DNA of 64,000 bases, taken from Linyphia triangularis. Its lineage: Eukaryota; Arthropoda; Arachnida; Araneae; Linyphiidae. The stretch covers positions 34,384,959-34,448,958 of the forward strand of contig OZ021726.1 of the NCBI GenBank assembly GCA_963978545.1. The letters run 5' to 3'. A program made the position numbers and the translations under genes. Positions 41,385-53,880 of this stretch are shown piece by piece. The notes under the pieces are model-generated. The model worked only from the letters and a program-made list of their open reading frames with translations. It did not search any database and was not told the DNA's origin. How positions within the stretch are numbered: position 1 is the first letter of the stretch; each line of letters starts with the position of its first letter.

Positions 41385-42040
41385 TTTATGAATAATAATA
41401 AAACAAGGAGTTTGTGTGTCTGTTTGTTTGTTTGCCTGGGACTCTGTAGAAAACAACTTACAATTGTCGCAGGGCTCTAAAATTTTCAGCATAAGCAGTT
41501 TGCCTTTCGAATTGTACCTTTGGCAAATAGAATGTTAACATTTCAATTAATTTTAAATTGATTTTTTATTGTTTTTTGAAGTTTTAAAGTTTTTCTTACA
41601 AATCTAAAGTTTTTTCTTTTAAATTAATTTCAATCCAATAGACGTACAACTCTAAAATTTTAAACATGACTAGATTTTGAAGGTTTACGTAGCAATTAAC
41701 CTTTTAACGAGTGAAGCAAGCTTATGCTGGCTCAGCAATGAATCTTTCGGAAAGCAAAGCGAGCCAGTATTTACATGAACTTTTCAGCGAGTGAAGCGAG
41801 CCGGTGCTTGGTTAGTAATTAACTTTTCAGCAAGCGAACAGAATCCGTGCTTATGTAGCAATGAACCTTTGAACGAGTGAAGTGAGCCTGTGCTTACTTA
41901 TCAATGAATTATTTAGTGTGTGAAGCGAGCCTGTGGTTGTAGAAATGAATCTTTCAGCGACTCTGGTTTACGAAGCGTTAATAGTTGAGACTTTTATACA
42001 ATTACAGTTTCCGTAACGCGAGCCCATGCATCTAGTTGAT
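41385..42040. mobile_element. Possible unclassified transposon around the 43-bp minisatellite
   Basis: Starts near GGAGTTTGTGTGTCTGTTTG and GGGACTCTGTAGAAAACAAC, runs through the minisatellite, and ends near GCGAGCCCATGCATCTAG at about 42018-42034, before a poly-A run. The CTAG end could suit a Helitron, but I see no clear 3' hairpin or TC start. Single copy in this window, so the borders are guesses. Confidence 0.25.
41706..41955. repeat. 43-bp minisatellite, six units
   Basis: Units start at 41706, 41749, 41786, 41829, 41872 and 41915, with a fragment from 41956. Spacings are 43, 37, 43, 43, 43 and 41. The consensus begins AGCGAGTGAAGCGAGCCTGT and ends with a variant of CAATGAATCTTTC. The array is much less AT-rich than its surroundings and may be the internal array of a larger transposon spanning about 41385-42040. 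Confidence 0.75.
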
Positions 42041-42705
42041 TGTAAAAAAAAAAAAAAAAAAAATATAACATTCTTTATTATATAGAATGGATTCTGCATT
42101 AAAGTAGTATAAATATAAAAATTTCTTATACGAAATTTTTCTTAAATGTATTTAACAACTATAAATGTCCTACTTTAAATTGATAAGTATTTAAGTTTTT
42201 ATAATTATTGCATTATTCTATTATTCAACATATAAAAATAAGTTTGAAATTTATGAAACATGTCCTAAATAGATTACCATACTTTGAAATACCATATTAA
42301 TACGAATATAAAGTATCTCAGCACATGTAATGTCTTGTGAAAAAATAGTAATTCTTCAGTTACAAATGAAAATTAATACTTTAAAATTGCGATTTTTGTT
42401 CCAAACAATAACTTATTTTCACTTTCTTCAAAATATTTGTAATTACAAAAGACAGTGGTGGTAAACAATTGTAAATTATCATTACATTGAAATAATTAAT
42501 GAGCAAAATTTGAATAATTAATTGATTGCGTGGATTCAAAATGTATTAAATCTCCAAAAAATTCTACATTCCTAATATTAAATTTCATTTATGAAACATT
42601 AATAATATATCTCTCACTAACATCCCCCCCCCCATGTATTGAATTTCTATAGTTTGAAACTTTTAATGAGTGGCAAGCCCACCACCTTGCCTAAGCGATC
42701 CCATA

Positions 42706-42814
42706 ATGCACCATAAATCACCTTCTCAGAATCAAACTCATCCGGGATTAGGGAAAATAAAGGGAAAATCGCACCACTTCGGCCAGGGAAAAAGCCCACC
42801 TGTGCCCCTCCTGG
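42706..42814 (+). CDS. Candidate alternative first coding exon (intronic, 36 codons)
   Basis: ATG at 42706 opens 36 codons plus one base (MHHKSPSQNQTHPG to SPPVPLL), ending at a perfect GTAAGT donor at 42815, phase 1, so it would splice in frame to 61013. The peptide is rich in Lys, His, Ser, Pro and Gln, with no domain I recognise. An in-frame TGA at 42667 bounds the frame upstream. A pyrimidine tract and AG at about 42651 could be an acceptor, so it might be an internal leader exon with its own start rather than a true first exon. The phase agreement could be chance. Confidence 0.25.
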
Positions 42815-43459
42815 GTAAGTACCCCCCTTTTACCCCTACTACCATGAGCTTGTTGAGTTTGCTTCAGCACTGAAACTGTGGGACTCAGTTCCCTTACAGC
42901 CAGCTGGGGTAGCTTTCCTCATGTTTAGCGCAGACACGAAATTTCGTAGGGCCCTGTCTTTCTTAGAAAGACGTATAGGGTGTAGGAGAAATAAGGACAA
43001 AAAAAGATTACAACAAAGAGTACATAAAAAGGTACGTGTTTGGATATGTATGGTGGCGTGTGCATATGGGTGGTTTTTAATGTGGGTGGTTCGATTAAAA
43101 GTGGTGGAAGTCTGTATTGAAACTAGTTTGGTATTAACTATTTTTTGTTTTGCTATGAAAGCTTTTTAAGTGAATAGAATTTTATTCGGAATAACTTTTT
43201 CTTAATCAATCTCAAGTTTTGAGGATTTTTTAAATTTTTTTTTATCGGGAACAAGGACACTTTTTTAATTTAAAGTATTTGTTGCTGTAAAGGTAAGTTG
43301 CTCATAGTTGTCATAATTTGGTAATTTTACATTTTGAAACCCTCCCGCCAGCATCTATAACATTCCAACAAAATATTCACCCGTCTCTGTATTCAAAACT
43401 AAAAGTTCTTTGTGCTCTTTTAAATAAAATGTATTTATCTATAAAAGTAACTGAGGCTT

Positions 43460-43904
43460 CCTGATTCCAAAATTTTACTAAGAAAAATTATTTTTAAAAA
43501 GTTTGTAAAGTCAATTCCTACCTTTTTTTTAATTTTTTTTATTCTTATAAGTTTTTTGAATTGAAATTAGGTTTTAAGTATTTTTTAGTGTGAAAATTTT
43601 GGAAGGGCTGGATTTATTGTTGAGGAAATAGTCATTTTAGGAAAACTATGCTTGGAAAATCATCTTCACTGTAATTTACACGCTACATAATTCCGAAATT
43701 TTACTAATAACATTTGTTTTTAAAACATTTGTAAATTCAATTCCTAACTTTGTTTTTATTCTTGCAAGATTTTTTTAATTAAAATTAGGTTTTAAGAATG
43801 TTTTAGTGTGAAAATTTCGGAAAGGTTGGAATTATTGTTGAGGTAATAATCTTTTTACGAAAACTATTCTTGGAAATTCCTCTTCACTGAAATTTTACAT
43901 AGTG

Positions 43905-43905
<1 letters not shown>
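43460..43905 (+). repeat. Tandem duplication, period 226 bp
   Basis: ATTCC.AAATTTTACTAA occurs at 43464 and 43690. Each copy also has TTTTAGTGTGAAAATTT.GGAA, TTATTGTTGAGG.AAT and TCTTCACTG. A poly-A tract (43909-43940) follows the second copy. Confidence 0.8.
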
Positions 43906-43943
<38 letters not shown>

Positions 43944-46420
43944 TCTGAAAAATATACCTGCGGGTGCACTTTAGATAATATATTCTTTTTCGGTGATTGC
44001 AAAGAAATATAGTTTATATAAAAGTAGAAAAAATCGAGAAATTGTTAAATTGGAAAAAAATGCAAATATATTAAGGAATAAACGAGATTTCCCATAATTT
44101 GAACATTATTCAAGCATTTATAAAAATCCATTCATTATAAAATAAGATTATTCACATCGTAATTAAGTGTGTAATTTATGCATAAATGCATTAATAAATT
44201 TATATTGCATTTTGTACTTATTAATAGCACATAAAGCTACGAATTGTATAGGTGATTGGATTTACATTTAATTAATATAAAACTATGCAATTTTCATTTC
44301 GTTAAGTTTATCTATGTTTAGTAGTATTTTATAAAATAAATAAATTTTAAATTGCAAAAACTATTGAACACAAACATCGAAAAAATTTAATCGTACATTC
44401 CTAAATGCTTATTTTTAAAGAAAACCATATAAAAAACGCAAACTTTGATTTCAAAAAAAAAAAAAAAAAAAAAGAAAGCCTAAAACATTCTCCCTTTCTT
44501 TAAATAATTTTCTCCAAAAGAGTGTGTGTCAAAAGAATATCACGAAAATTTCTAAAAGATTCTGTAAAACAGATTATCTCAGAGAAAACCAGAGACGGAA
44601 AACAGGAATTTTAATCTTGTCCCAAACACTTCTTCCCGAATTAAGAATAAGAACGAAAGGAAAACAATAAACTCTAGAACACGATAAAACAACTAAAAAC
44701 GAAGGATTTTAAATTAAATTAAATAAAAGTGAACGCGGCGTAGCACAGACCTCTTAAATTTCCCACTTGCGATGGCGTGTTACATTACTCCTAACTCCAA
44801 CCGTAACCGAAGCATGCGAAACCCGCCACGTGTTGCTGATTATGTAAGTAAACTTAGAGCTCTAAAGCTTCGCATACATACATATAATATCCACTGGCAT
44901 TATTGTATGCTGTTTTTGCCCCGTTTTTTCAACCATTTCTCCATACCTCGGGGTTTTAATTTTCTCCTTGAAAAATATTTTTTAAAAGGAATTTTCAGAG
45001 GAATTTTCTTTCTAAGTAATGGATCATAATCCTTCACAGGGTACTGGGGCACAGAATTAGCGGCGAGGCGCTGGTACTAGTGTTGCCACCCGTATTTAAT
45101 TAAGTCGCCGTTACTTTTTGAAAGGAAAAGTGTGGCTCTGACCAGCTGACGCCCTCTGAGGAAGGCACAAGAGAGGGTTGCTCTTTTTGGCTGTGTTATC
45201 GCCTTCATTGGCAGAACATAAAGCTGATTGCACTTTTGAAAATGTCTTTTGTATAGGCATGTTGTAATTTTAAGTATCTTTTAAAAACAGAATTCTAATG
45301 TTTCTTATATAAATGTCATGTATTTTAAAATGGTCATTTTTTAACATTCTACAATTGCTTGCTAAAGTAGGTTTTATCAGGGTTATATTGGGTTATCATA
45401 AATTCTTCGAATTAAATTACGAAAATCACATACTAAGTTCTTATTACAATACATTTTTTTTTTCGTTACAAGTTTACTATTCTGTTTTCTTCAATTTAAT
45501 ATCACAATGTCAGAAGTCACGTAGAAACCATTTAGATACGTTGATAAATTGATTGATATACCTTTGGTATAATTTATAAAAAAAAATCTACATATTTTTT
45601 GTAATTTGGTTAAATTACAATACATACAACTTTATATATTCTTTTACAATTTTTTAAACTGTTTATTAAAAAATTCATTTTACTATTAAGCAGTTGATCC
45701 TTTAAATATTAGTGCCTGCTAGACCTATTATCAATCAGTTTGAGATTTATAAAACTCGTTAATCCGAGGAAAACCTGTCGTTTTTTAAATTATTATTTAA
45801 ACATCCACGATGTGAATAATATTATTGATTTTTAACTATTTGTTTTTTAATTTAATTATTTTATTATTTTTTGAAGAATATCCACAAAATGCATTCAAAT
45901 GGCATTATGCAGCTTTTCAAGATTGATGAGATTTGCAAAATTCAAATTTATTCAACAATCCCAAGGAAATATATTAGAAATGAATGCTTAGGAATGCGTG
46001 CAGTTGCTTACAGGTGTAGTGGTGAAGTATTGCAGGGAAGATGCGGAAGTTTTAAACTTTTGTAGGTCTTTTCCCCCTGTGCAACTTTTCCTCTGCGAAG
46101 GTAGTTCTATTGCAGAAAAAAAGGTTTTACAAACCGTTTATCACATTCGACGGAGTTCTCTTTTTCCATTTGTCATTATAACTTGACGTTTATTGGTTTA
46201 TTGTTTTAAAAACAATCAGCATTCTTTCTTCATATTGTAATTAAATGAACAGAATTGTTGGAATAATGCTGATAAAATATGCTTCGTGGTGTTTTTATTA
46301 AAGATATTTTTAATATAAAATTGCAGCAATTAATTAATAATTTAGATAAAAAGAATTTTTTTAATCATAAATCGTTGCAAAAATAATACTTTATCATTAG
46401 GCAAGCGGTAAAGTAACTTT

Positions 46421-46462
46421 ATCGCACTGGTGCAATAAAATATTTTATCGCACTAGTGCGAT
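46421..46462. repeat. Paired CGCACTRGTGCG palindromes
   Basis: ATCGCACTGGTGCAAT (46421-46436) and the perfect palindrome ATCGCACTAGTGCGAT (46447-46462) lie ten bases apart. The flanks GTAAC (about 46413) and GTTAC (about 46470) are also inverted, so the whole can be read as a small inverted repeat. Confidence 0.6.
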
Positions 46463-46892
46463 ACAATACGTTACCATACACATCATTCTTAAATTTTATA
46501 CAGTCTTTTGGTATAGACAGGGCGAATTTTAAAAAGAGATTCTTTGACTTGAGTTGCCACATAGTTAATATATATGTATTGAACTTCTCAAATCGGGAAA
46601 TTCACTGTGAAGGGTTTTGATCTTTTTTAAATTCCTGATTGTGAATATAAAAGCTCAAAACACATATGTATTAAAATATGTTTTACACGGAATTATAATT
46701 TTTTTTATATAATTTTAATAAAACATGTGCATTTTTTGAAACTCGGGAAATCATTTTACGCATGCATTAGTAGTCGTCAAATAAGCACTTGGCCCCGTTT
46801 GAAAAAGTAATAACTTTCGATATTAGTTGAGTAAATGACTATTATTAAATTATTGAGAAGTTAAATTGCTTTTCAATTTTGCATACAATTTG

Positions 46893-46929
<37 letters not shown>

Positions 46930-47056
46930 TTGTACCATTTCTAAATTTTTATTAATTTATAAATTACAATATCTATAATGAATTCTGTCGTGTATTTAAA
47001 CTCACTATTCTTGAGTATTTTTAAACTCACTCTTTTTGAGTAATTTTAAAATGACT

Positions 47057-47088
<32 letters not shown>

Positions 47089-50000
47089 TAGAGAGATCTT
47101 GATTTTAATTTTTGCTCCAAGTGTTCTTGTTTTTGCTTATCTTTCAATACAAATATTTTATCTTTTAACAGAAACTAGTTATAAAAGGAAACATGAAGAA
47201 TATTTTAATCGTTTTTTAAAAATATTTTATAAGTCGCAGTTTTCCGAAATTGAGTTTTCAGCAATTATATATCTTTCTAGTGGCATGCACATAGTTTGTA
47301 GTATAACAAGTAACTGAATAATAACCAAATGGAATTGTATTTCTTTACACGTCTTAAAAAATATTAAATAAAAGCATGCTGTTATTTAAGAAATATCGTT
47401 GGGTAGTATTTGTTTTTCATCATTTTCCAAAGTTGCTCGTAAGAAACATAAATATTCTCAACTAACTGTTTCCCTTGAGGTAATCAAATTCTCCTTAATG
47501 GAATTAAAAACTTTTTACTTTCCTGAGAAAATCCTATTTTTGAATTGATGAACATGGTCAAACAAGAGGTATTTTTTCTCTTTCTGTAACTCAAAAATGA
47601 CTTTGATTTCATTGCCAGGTTCACTTTAAATATATTTCATGACCTACAAATTCAATTGACAAGCATTTTCAAAACATTTACTAAAAATAGTGTAGTTTTA
47701 GGGAAAAAGCCACCACTTGGCGAAAAAATTTAGCGCCAAACTTATACAGGAAAAATCGTACCGTTCCTCCATGATTGGATTTTGAGATGAATCTTCGAAA
47801 CTGCCAGAAGCATTCCAAAAGTAAAGTTTAGCGCCTCTGGACAATTCTGCACTTTCGCTGTTTTCGCAAAATCTTATCTTGGAAGCGTGGGAAACCATTT
47901 CTTTGGGAAGAAATGCAAAAGTGTATAGTGGGCGAAGAGTTGAAGAACTGACATACGTTTTTTTTTTTTTTTTTAATCTTTTTTCCCCGAAATTTATGGG
48001 TGGGAGATTGTTTTTGCATGGGTTCCGTGCTTCCATTAGTCGGAGGAATTCATTTATTACGGAAGTATTTGTGTTTCTCTTTCTGATGCTCCGAAATTTA
48101 CTTTTACCTCGAGGAAGTGATGAAGCGCGTTTGTGTTTTTCAAACTACTTTTTGTTTTCATGTAACAAAAAATAATTAGTTATTAAAGATTTTAATTATT
48201 TCTTAGAATACTTGATTTCTTAGAATACTTCCTTATGATCTTAATTAAAGCAAATTACTTTTAAAATGTTTACCATTAATCTGCTTACATAGTAAAAATT
48301 AAGTTTTTTAACACTTTGTTTAAGTAAGATTAACAAAAAAATATCTATTTTATAGATTTATATACTATTTTCGTTATCAATTAAAACAAATAACTTGTTT
48401 TTGGCACCAAAAAACAATACCAAAGAAAATTTTTAACGAGAAAAACTTTAAAAATTACATTCAAATGCATATTTGCTGCTGTTTTATGAAAAAAAAGAAA
48501 AAAAAAAGAAAAAGATTTGCACTTAAAGAGTAATTTCCCCTGTATGAAGGTTACCTCTATTGCAACCCTATTGCTTCTCCAGTTCATCCAAACTATAGTT
48601 TCATAGAAAAACACTTTCACTTGAATTTATTCTATCATCTGATAGGTACAGGGGATGCTGAAACCGTTCTGGTATTTGTAAACCATATATCTCTTTCATC
48701 TATTTTTATCTCTATTATACCCTCTATGTTATCTCAAACTTCCTTTAAAAACTATTCAGAAGTCAGTGTTTTAAATTTGGCCTATATAAGTTCTTAAAAT
48801 ATGAAAATTTATATTAGCATTATTCTTACGCTATTTCACCTTTCTTGTAGATATTTTTTTATTACTTCCTAGTAGAATAACCCAAAAGGTTTTTTCTTCG
48901 TCTAGCCAACAATACGACCAGGTGTTTAAGTTAGAAATTCCGAAAAGTAATTTCTCAAAGTGTCCCACTAAATCCATTGCAAAAATGCTTTATCGGAAGA
49001 TTCCATAATGAAAAAAATAATTTGAGAAAACAAATCGAATTGTGCACCCAAACAAATCAAACCAATATTAAGAAACGTGTTATGTATGTCTGTATACATG
49101 ATTTAATCAAATAAGAATGCAAAATCAATACCAAACGGTTATTCAACGAATATTTGAAAACAAAAGCGGGAGTTCAAAAAATGTTCGAACACTTTTTTCT
49201 TTGTTCTTTCCAATCGTTTGCGTTTTAGGCAAACGTTCTCTAAACACATTTTGTCGGCGCCATTTTGTTTATTTCTTACGTGCATCTTTCATCGTTCCAT
49301 TGATTTATAGTTCGTTTTTTTCTTTGTCAGACAGAAAGAAAGACCAGCGAATATTCTTCAATGTATGTCCCTTACAGGAATCGATTTGTTTTCCTCTTTC
49401 TTCGATTGAATATAATGGATTTTGCACGTGTGCCTTTTATTAGTTCTGAGATATTTTAGATAAGAAATTTATTTGAATAATCTTCGGCTCTGGAGTGAGA
49501 AATATAGATTTCTGATTCGTAGAACTTACAAATATATTTCTCTTCCAACTGAGGTGCAAGAACTGGAAATGGACAAATCCGAATATATATGTATGCTAAA
49601 TGCTTTTCATAAATACAAATACTTCAAGCGAAGAAGAAGCGATTAAATGTTTTTCATGAATAAAATTTAGTTTTGAGATTTCTTGAATAAATATAAATTA
49701 CGTTAATTTAACTCCCAATAGCATTAAGATTGATATAAATTTATCGTACTTTAAAATGCTATAAAATTTTAAAACTTTACTTACAGTATTAATTTATTTG
49801 CCAATTAAATTGTTGTTAAACAGCAGATATAAGCTAGATATATAAAACATATATCGCAACCTACATTAAAAGAAAACTATTCAACTTTTTTTTTTTTTAA
49901 TATTAGGATAATGTTAATGTATTCACCAAATTTAAAAATAGTTTCAAAGCGTACACTAGCATATTAATGAAGAGGTAAAGCTAGTAATTAGAATTTTTAC

Positions 50001-50739
50001 CGTAATTCGATTTTTTTGCCCAGTTGTTTGTTAAGTGTGAAATAATTCTTTTAATTAAAATGATATTAATAATATTTAATATAAGTAGAAAAGAATAAAT
50101 TCGTGAATAATTTATCCTATTTTAAACAATGAGTGATCAAAAAACAGTATAATTGGGATTTTCAAATTAATTAATAATCCTTCAATAGGAATTTATTAGT
50201 ACCCAAACTCTTTCTAGACATCTCTTTATTGTTGTCATTTGAGTTGAGTTTGATAATTTGTTCGAGAAATAGTAAGCTTAAAATTAGTTGAATGAAGCCA
50301 ACTAACTGTTTAATCTTTATTCTTGTACATTTGATCCAATACCAATATTTTTGCTTTCATTTAAAAATTCTCTTTTACATTACATTACTTAATGGTTCCT
50401 TAGTGTCATATATTAGTAATTTAGTGTTTTTATAAGTAATTGTTTTTAAGTAGTTGGAGCGCATAGCTTGATATCATTAACTTAAATATTGTTGCGTTTT
50501 ACACTAAAATAATGTGTATGAATATTTTACATGGTGTTATTTTTTGTGGGGTTTTATCATCTTCCAAAAATGACGAATCAGAATGCATCTTTAAAAATTA
50601 GATTGAATTTCCAGTCAATCACAAATCTGTTTTTAATTTTTTTCCTATCAGTTAGTGCGATAGAATTTGCTTGTGACGTCGCCTCATATAAAAGCCAATA
50701 AAATAATCTCGACTTAACTCATACAACTGAATTCAATTA

Positions 50740-51620
50740 ATCGTTTTACTTCATAATTGTATGTCAGAATCATTCTAAGTAATATTGAATTTTTACAACT
50801 ATCATTTTTGTATCAAAGTTTAGATAAATAAATCAGTTTTTTTTTAAATTACATTTGACTAATAAATTATATTGACATTGTCCAAATATCAAAAGCCTCT
50901 GAATTGAAACGAGTCCTTTTTTTATGATGACTGTTTTACAAAAGAATCCCCAATTTTCCAAGTGTAGCGAAATTTTGACGATGGCACTTTTCTTACCCAG
51001 GTTCAGAATGATAAATTAATGAACAGTAATTAAATTTAATAACAAAATATACTGTTTCAGTCCATGTATCCAAAATTATTTAATTGATACATTACCTTCT
51101 TGATGATGAGAATTTAATAATATGAATTCCCACATTTATATCCATAGTATTTTTAAGTGTAATGAAATTTTGACAATGACCAATTTGTCATTTATTTTTG
51201 TCATCAATTTTTGTACCAATGTTTTGATTGATAAATTTCAATTATATAAGATTTAATAACACAATGTATTCGCACAGTCCAGTTCTAATTTTTTTTTTAA
51301 TTGATGCATATACTTTTGATGATGACAGTTTAACAATAAGAATTTCCTCAATTATATATGCTAGACTCTAAAGTACTTTATAGTGTAGTCTTATTCAAAT
51401 CTTCTTATACGACACTGGTGTTATTATTACCAATATCCATATCAATAAATCAATTTATTTCCCTAACTATCCTTAACTTATTTTAAAATTGAGCTGTGTC
51501 CATCACAAGTGAATTTTATCCGCTAGTCCAAACAATGAAATAATCCCCAAATCGATACATATCCATTTCGAAGTTGACAGTTTTGCAATAAGCATTCGCA
51601 CATTTAAATCTTAAGAAGGA
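50740..51620 (+). repeat. Degenerate tandem array of about 170-250 bp units
   Basis: A motif close to GATGATGACAGTTTAACAATAAGAATTCCC recurs near 50925, 51098, 51312 and 51567. It is usually preceded by ATTTAATAACA..AATATACTG / AATGTATTC and followed by AAGTGTA..GAAATTTTGAC.ATG. The units are diverged and unequal. Confidence 0.6.
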
Positions 51621-51819
51621 AAATAACGATCCAGAGCGAAAACAAAATCAAGTTTCCAGAGAGTTTTTTATTATTAGTTCTTCCAGAAAGCTAATATATC
51701 AGGAACACGCTACAATAGTGGCAGTAGCCAGTACGGAATTTCACTTTTTCCTTCAATTTTTAAAAAAAGAATTTCTCCCCTTTTGCGTCGCTGTTACCTT
51801 CAATAAAGCACGTTAGGCA

Positions 51820-51890
51820 TCAATAGCACCTGCTACGCGCAAGTCGAGGGTTTGACCAGCTGTTACGGTACTGCTATGACGTCACAAGAA
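51820..51890. promoter_or_regulatory. Candidate regulatory block: two E-boxes and a full CRE
   Basis: CACCTG 51827, CAGCTG 51857 and the palindrome TGACGTCA 51877-51884 lie within 58 bp in a GC-richer stretch (about 51780-51900). Confidence 0.35.
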
Positions 51891-52317
51891 TGGAGGCTGA
51901 CTTGAAGTATTCGGATTGGAGGTTTAAATCACCAACTTTTCAAAGTGCTTCTGGAAAAATTGGGTTGGTGTTGCAAATGTACTGGAAATGACACGTTTTT
52001 GGAATTCGTAGTGTTCTTATTAGAAATGGGACGAAATAGTGTATTTTATTTTAAAATAATGTAATTTTGTATTTATTTCATTTTTTTAAAAATATTTTAT
52101 TTTTTATTTTTTACTAATTCAATTGCTAAAAATGTATTTTTATTTATTTTTAAAAATAAAAATTAGTTTTTTTTTTTTTTTTTTTTTGGCAGAGAATTTG
52201 AATTTATTTTATAAAAATAACTAGAGTTTCCTCCCCCATCTTCCTGTTCTTGCGCACTTATATTCCTCTTAATATATGTAGTTCGACCTAAGATTTCTGA
52301 AATTGCTTCGTAAAAAT

Positions 52318-52445
52318 AGCATAAGTTATATCCTCATTACATTATAATCTTACCTTGTTTTTATATTTTTGCCAATATTGTATACTAATTATGTTGTTAT
52401 GTGCATAAGTTATATTCTCATTACATTATAATCTTACCTAGTTTT
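52318..52445 (+). repeat. Short tandem duplication
   Basis: CATAAGTTATATCCTCATTA (52320) is repeated at about 52405 with one change, and each is followed by CATTATAATCTTACCT. The period is about 86 bp. Confidence 0.8.
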
Positions 52446-53754
52446 AAAAATTTACAATATGAAAAGAAAAATATGCCCAAACAACTTGCCTATTCATCAT
52501 GTACTAAAGTAGAATTATTTCAACAAATGCGGAATTCTACTGAAAATTCAAAAGTTAGTTTATTTTTTACAAAATAAATAAATGAATGAATGCATGATTG
52601 ATTGAATGAATGAATGAATCAATCAATAACACCGTTTTAATTCCACATTTTTGTTCTGTGGTTGACCGTTTATAATTCCTGCGTTGAACGTTTATAATTC
52701 CTTCTAGGCAATAAAACAAAATAGTATTGGACTCATTGAATTTGAACTATTTCATTTTGTTTGTCTTTCACCTCGACCATCATGTCATGGTTTCGTTGCG
52801 CTTAAGTTGCTAGTTAACATGAGGCCTTGGCGCAAACACAACCTTTTAGAAGATTGCTATATTTAGGAAAAGAATATAAATTTTGCAAGCGTATGATTTT
52901 TCAAACTAGTCACTCAACGACAACGTATCCCTTTTGCAATACGGAAATTGCCATTTCCATTATATAATTTGAGCAAAAAAAGAATGACCAATACAAAATC
53001 GATATATTTATGTAATGACGATATGAATGAAAGTTATGTCACTGAACGTGTCATGGACTAAACTTTTAAAGAACCGCCATTAGAGTGTTCTTTACGAGTG
53101 AAAGACGAAGAAATAGTCAAGGAATGCAATCTGTTAAGAAGATGACAAATGTCAAAGAAAAGAAGTTTGATTGAGCATTTTCTTATCCGTATAAGGATGT
53201 CTAAGTATGATTCCCTAAAACTCTAGGTCATGCTTTCAGAAAATTTACTTTCGTTCATGAGATCTTCATCGTTTTATAACTATTTCGAATTGAGTAGTCT
53301 TTTTGACACACTCTGTAGTTCCATAAAAAGTCAGCAAAAGTGCTTTTGGTACAGCCATACTATGAAATAATATTTTTAAATAGTACCATCAAATATAATT
53401 TCTAATAAAGTTATTCCAATTTTTCCTGCAAACACAATATTTCCAAAGATATTTTTTGTGCTCAAATGTCGCACAGCAGATGCTAAAATTAAACACCAAT
53501 CATCCATAAAAGAAAACAACACTTAGCCCATTAATCTAATGACGCGTATCCAATGGGAGAAAACACGCCAAACGATCCGTCACCCGAATTAAATACATCT
53601 CAACTCAAAACATACATCTCAACTCCAAACTCTGCATTTATTTATTTAGTCTCCGGACAGGTGCAAACTATAACAAACATCGCACGTTACTTTCCCGTAT
53701 TAAAACAATAGGGTGGGCGAGTAGGGAACGAGCAAACGATCTACGCACTGGGAT

Positions 53755-53880
53755 GGTGCTGACTCACTGTGCAGGTGCATCCCTTCAGACGATTTGGCAA
53801 GGTTCGGGGTTCAGCTGCTAGCTCGCCGTTGCACCTGTGCTCAGTTGTGAGTGTTTGATTGGCATATGCACCTGTCTTGC
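53755..53880. promoter_or_regulatory. Candidate enhancer: six E-boxes in 103 bp
   Basis: CANNTG sites: CAGGTG 53772, CAGCTG 53812, CACCTG 53832, CAGTTG 53842, CATATG 53863 and CACCTG 53869, plus an AP-1 site TGACTCA at 53760-53766. Three are the CAGGTG/CACCTG form bound by E-protein/proneural dimers and by Snail-type factors. The block is GC-richer than its surroundings. Confidence 0.45.
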
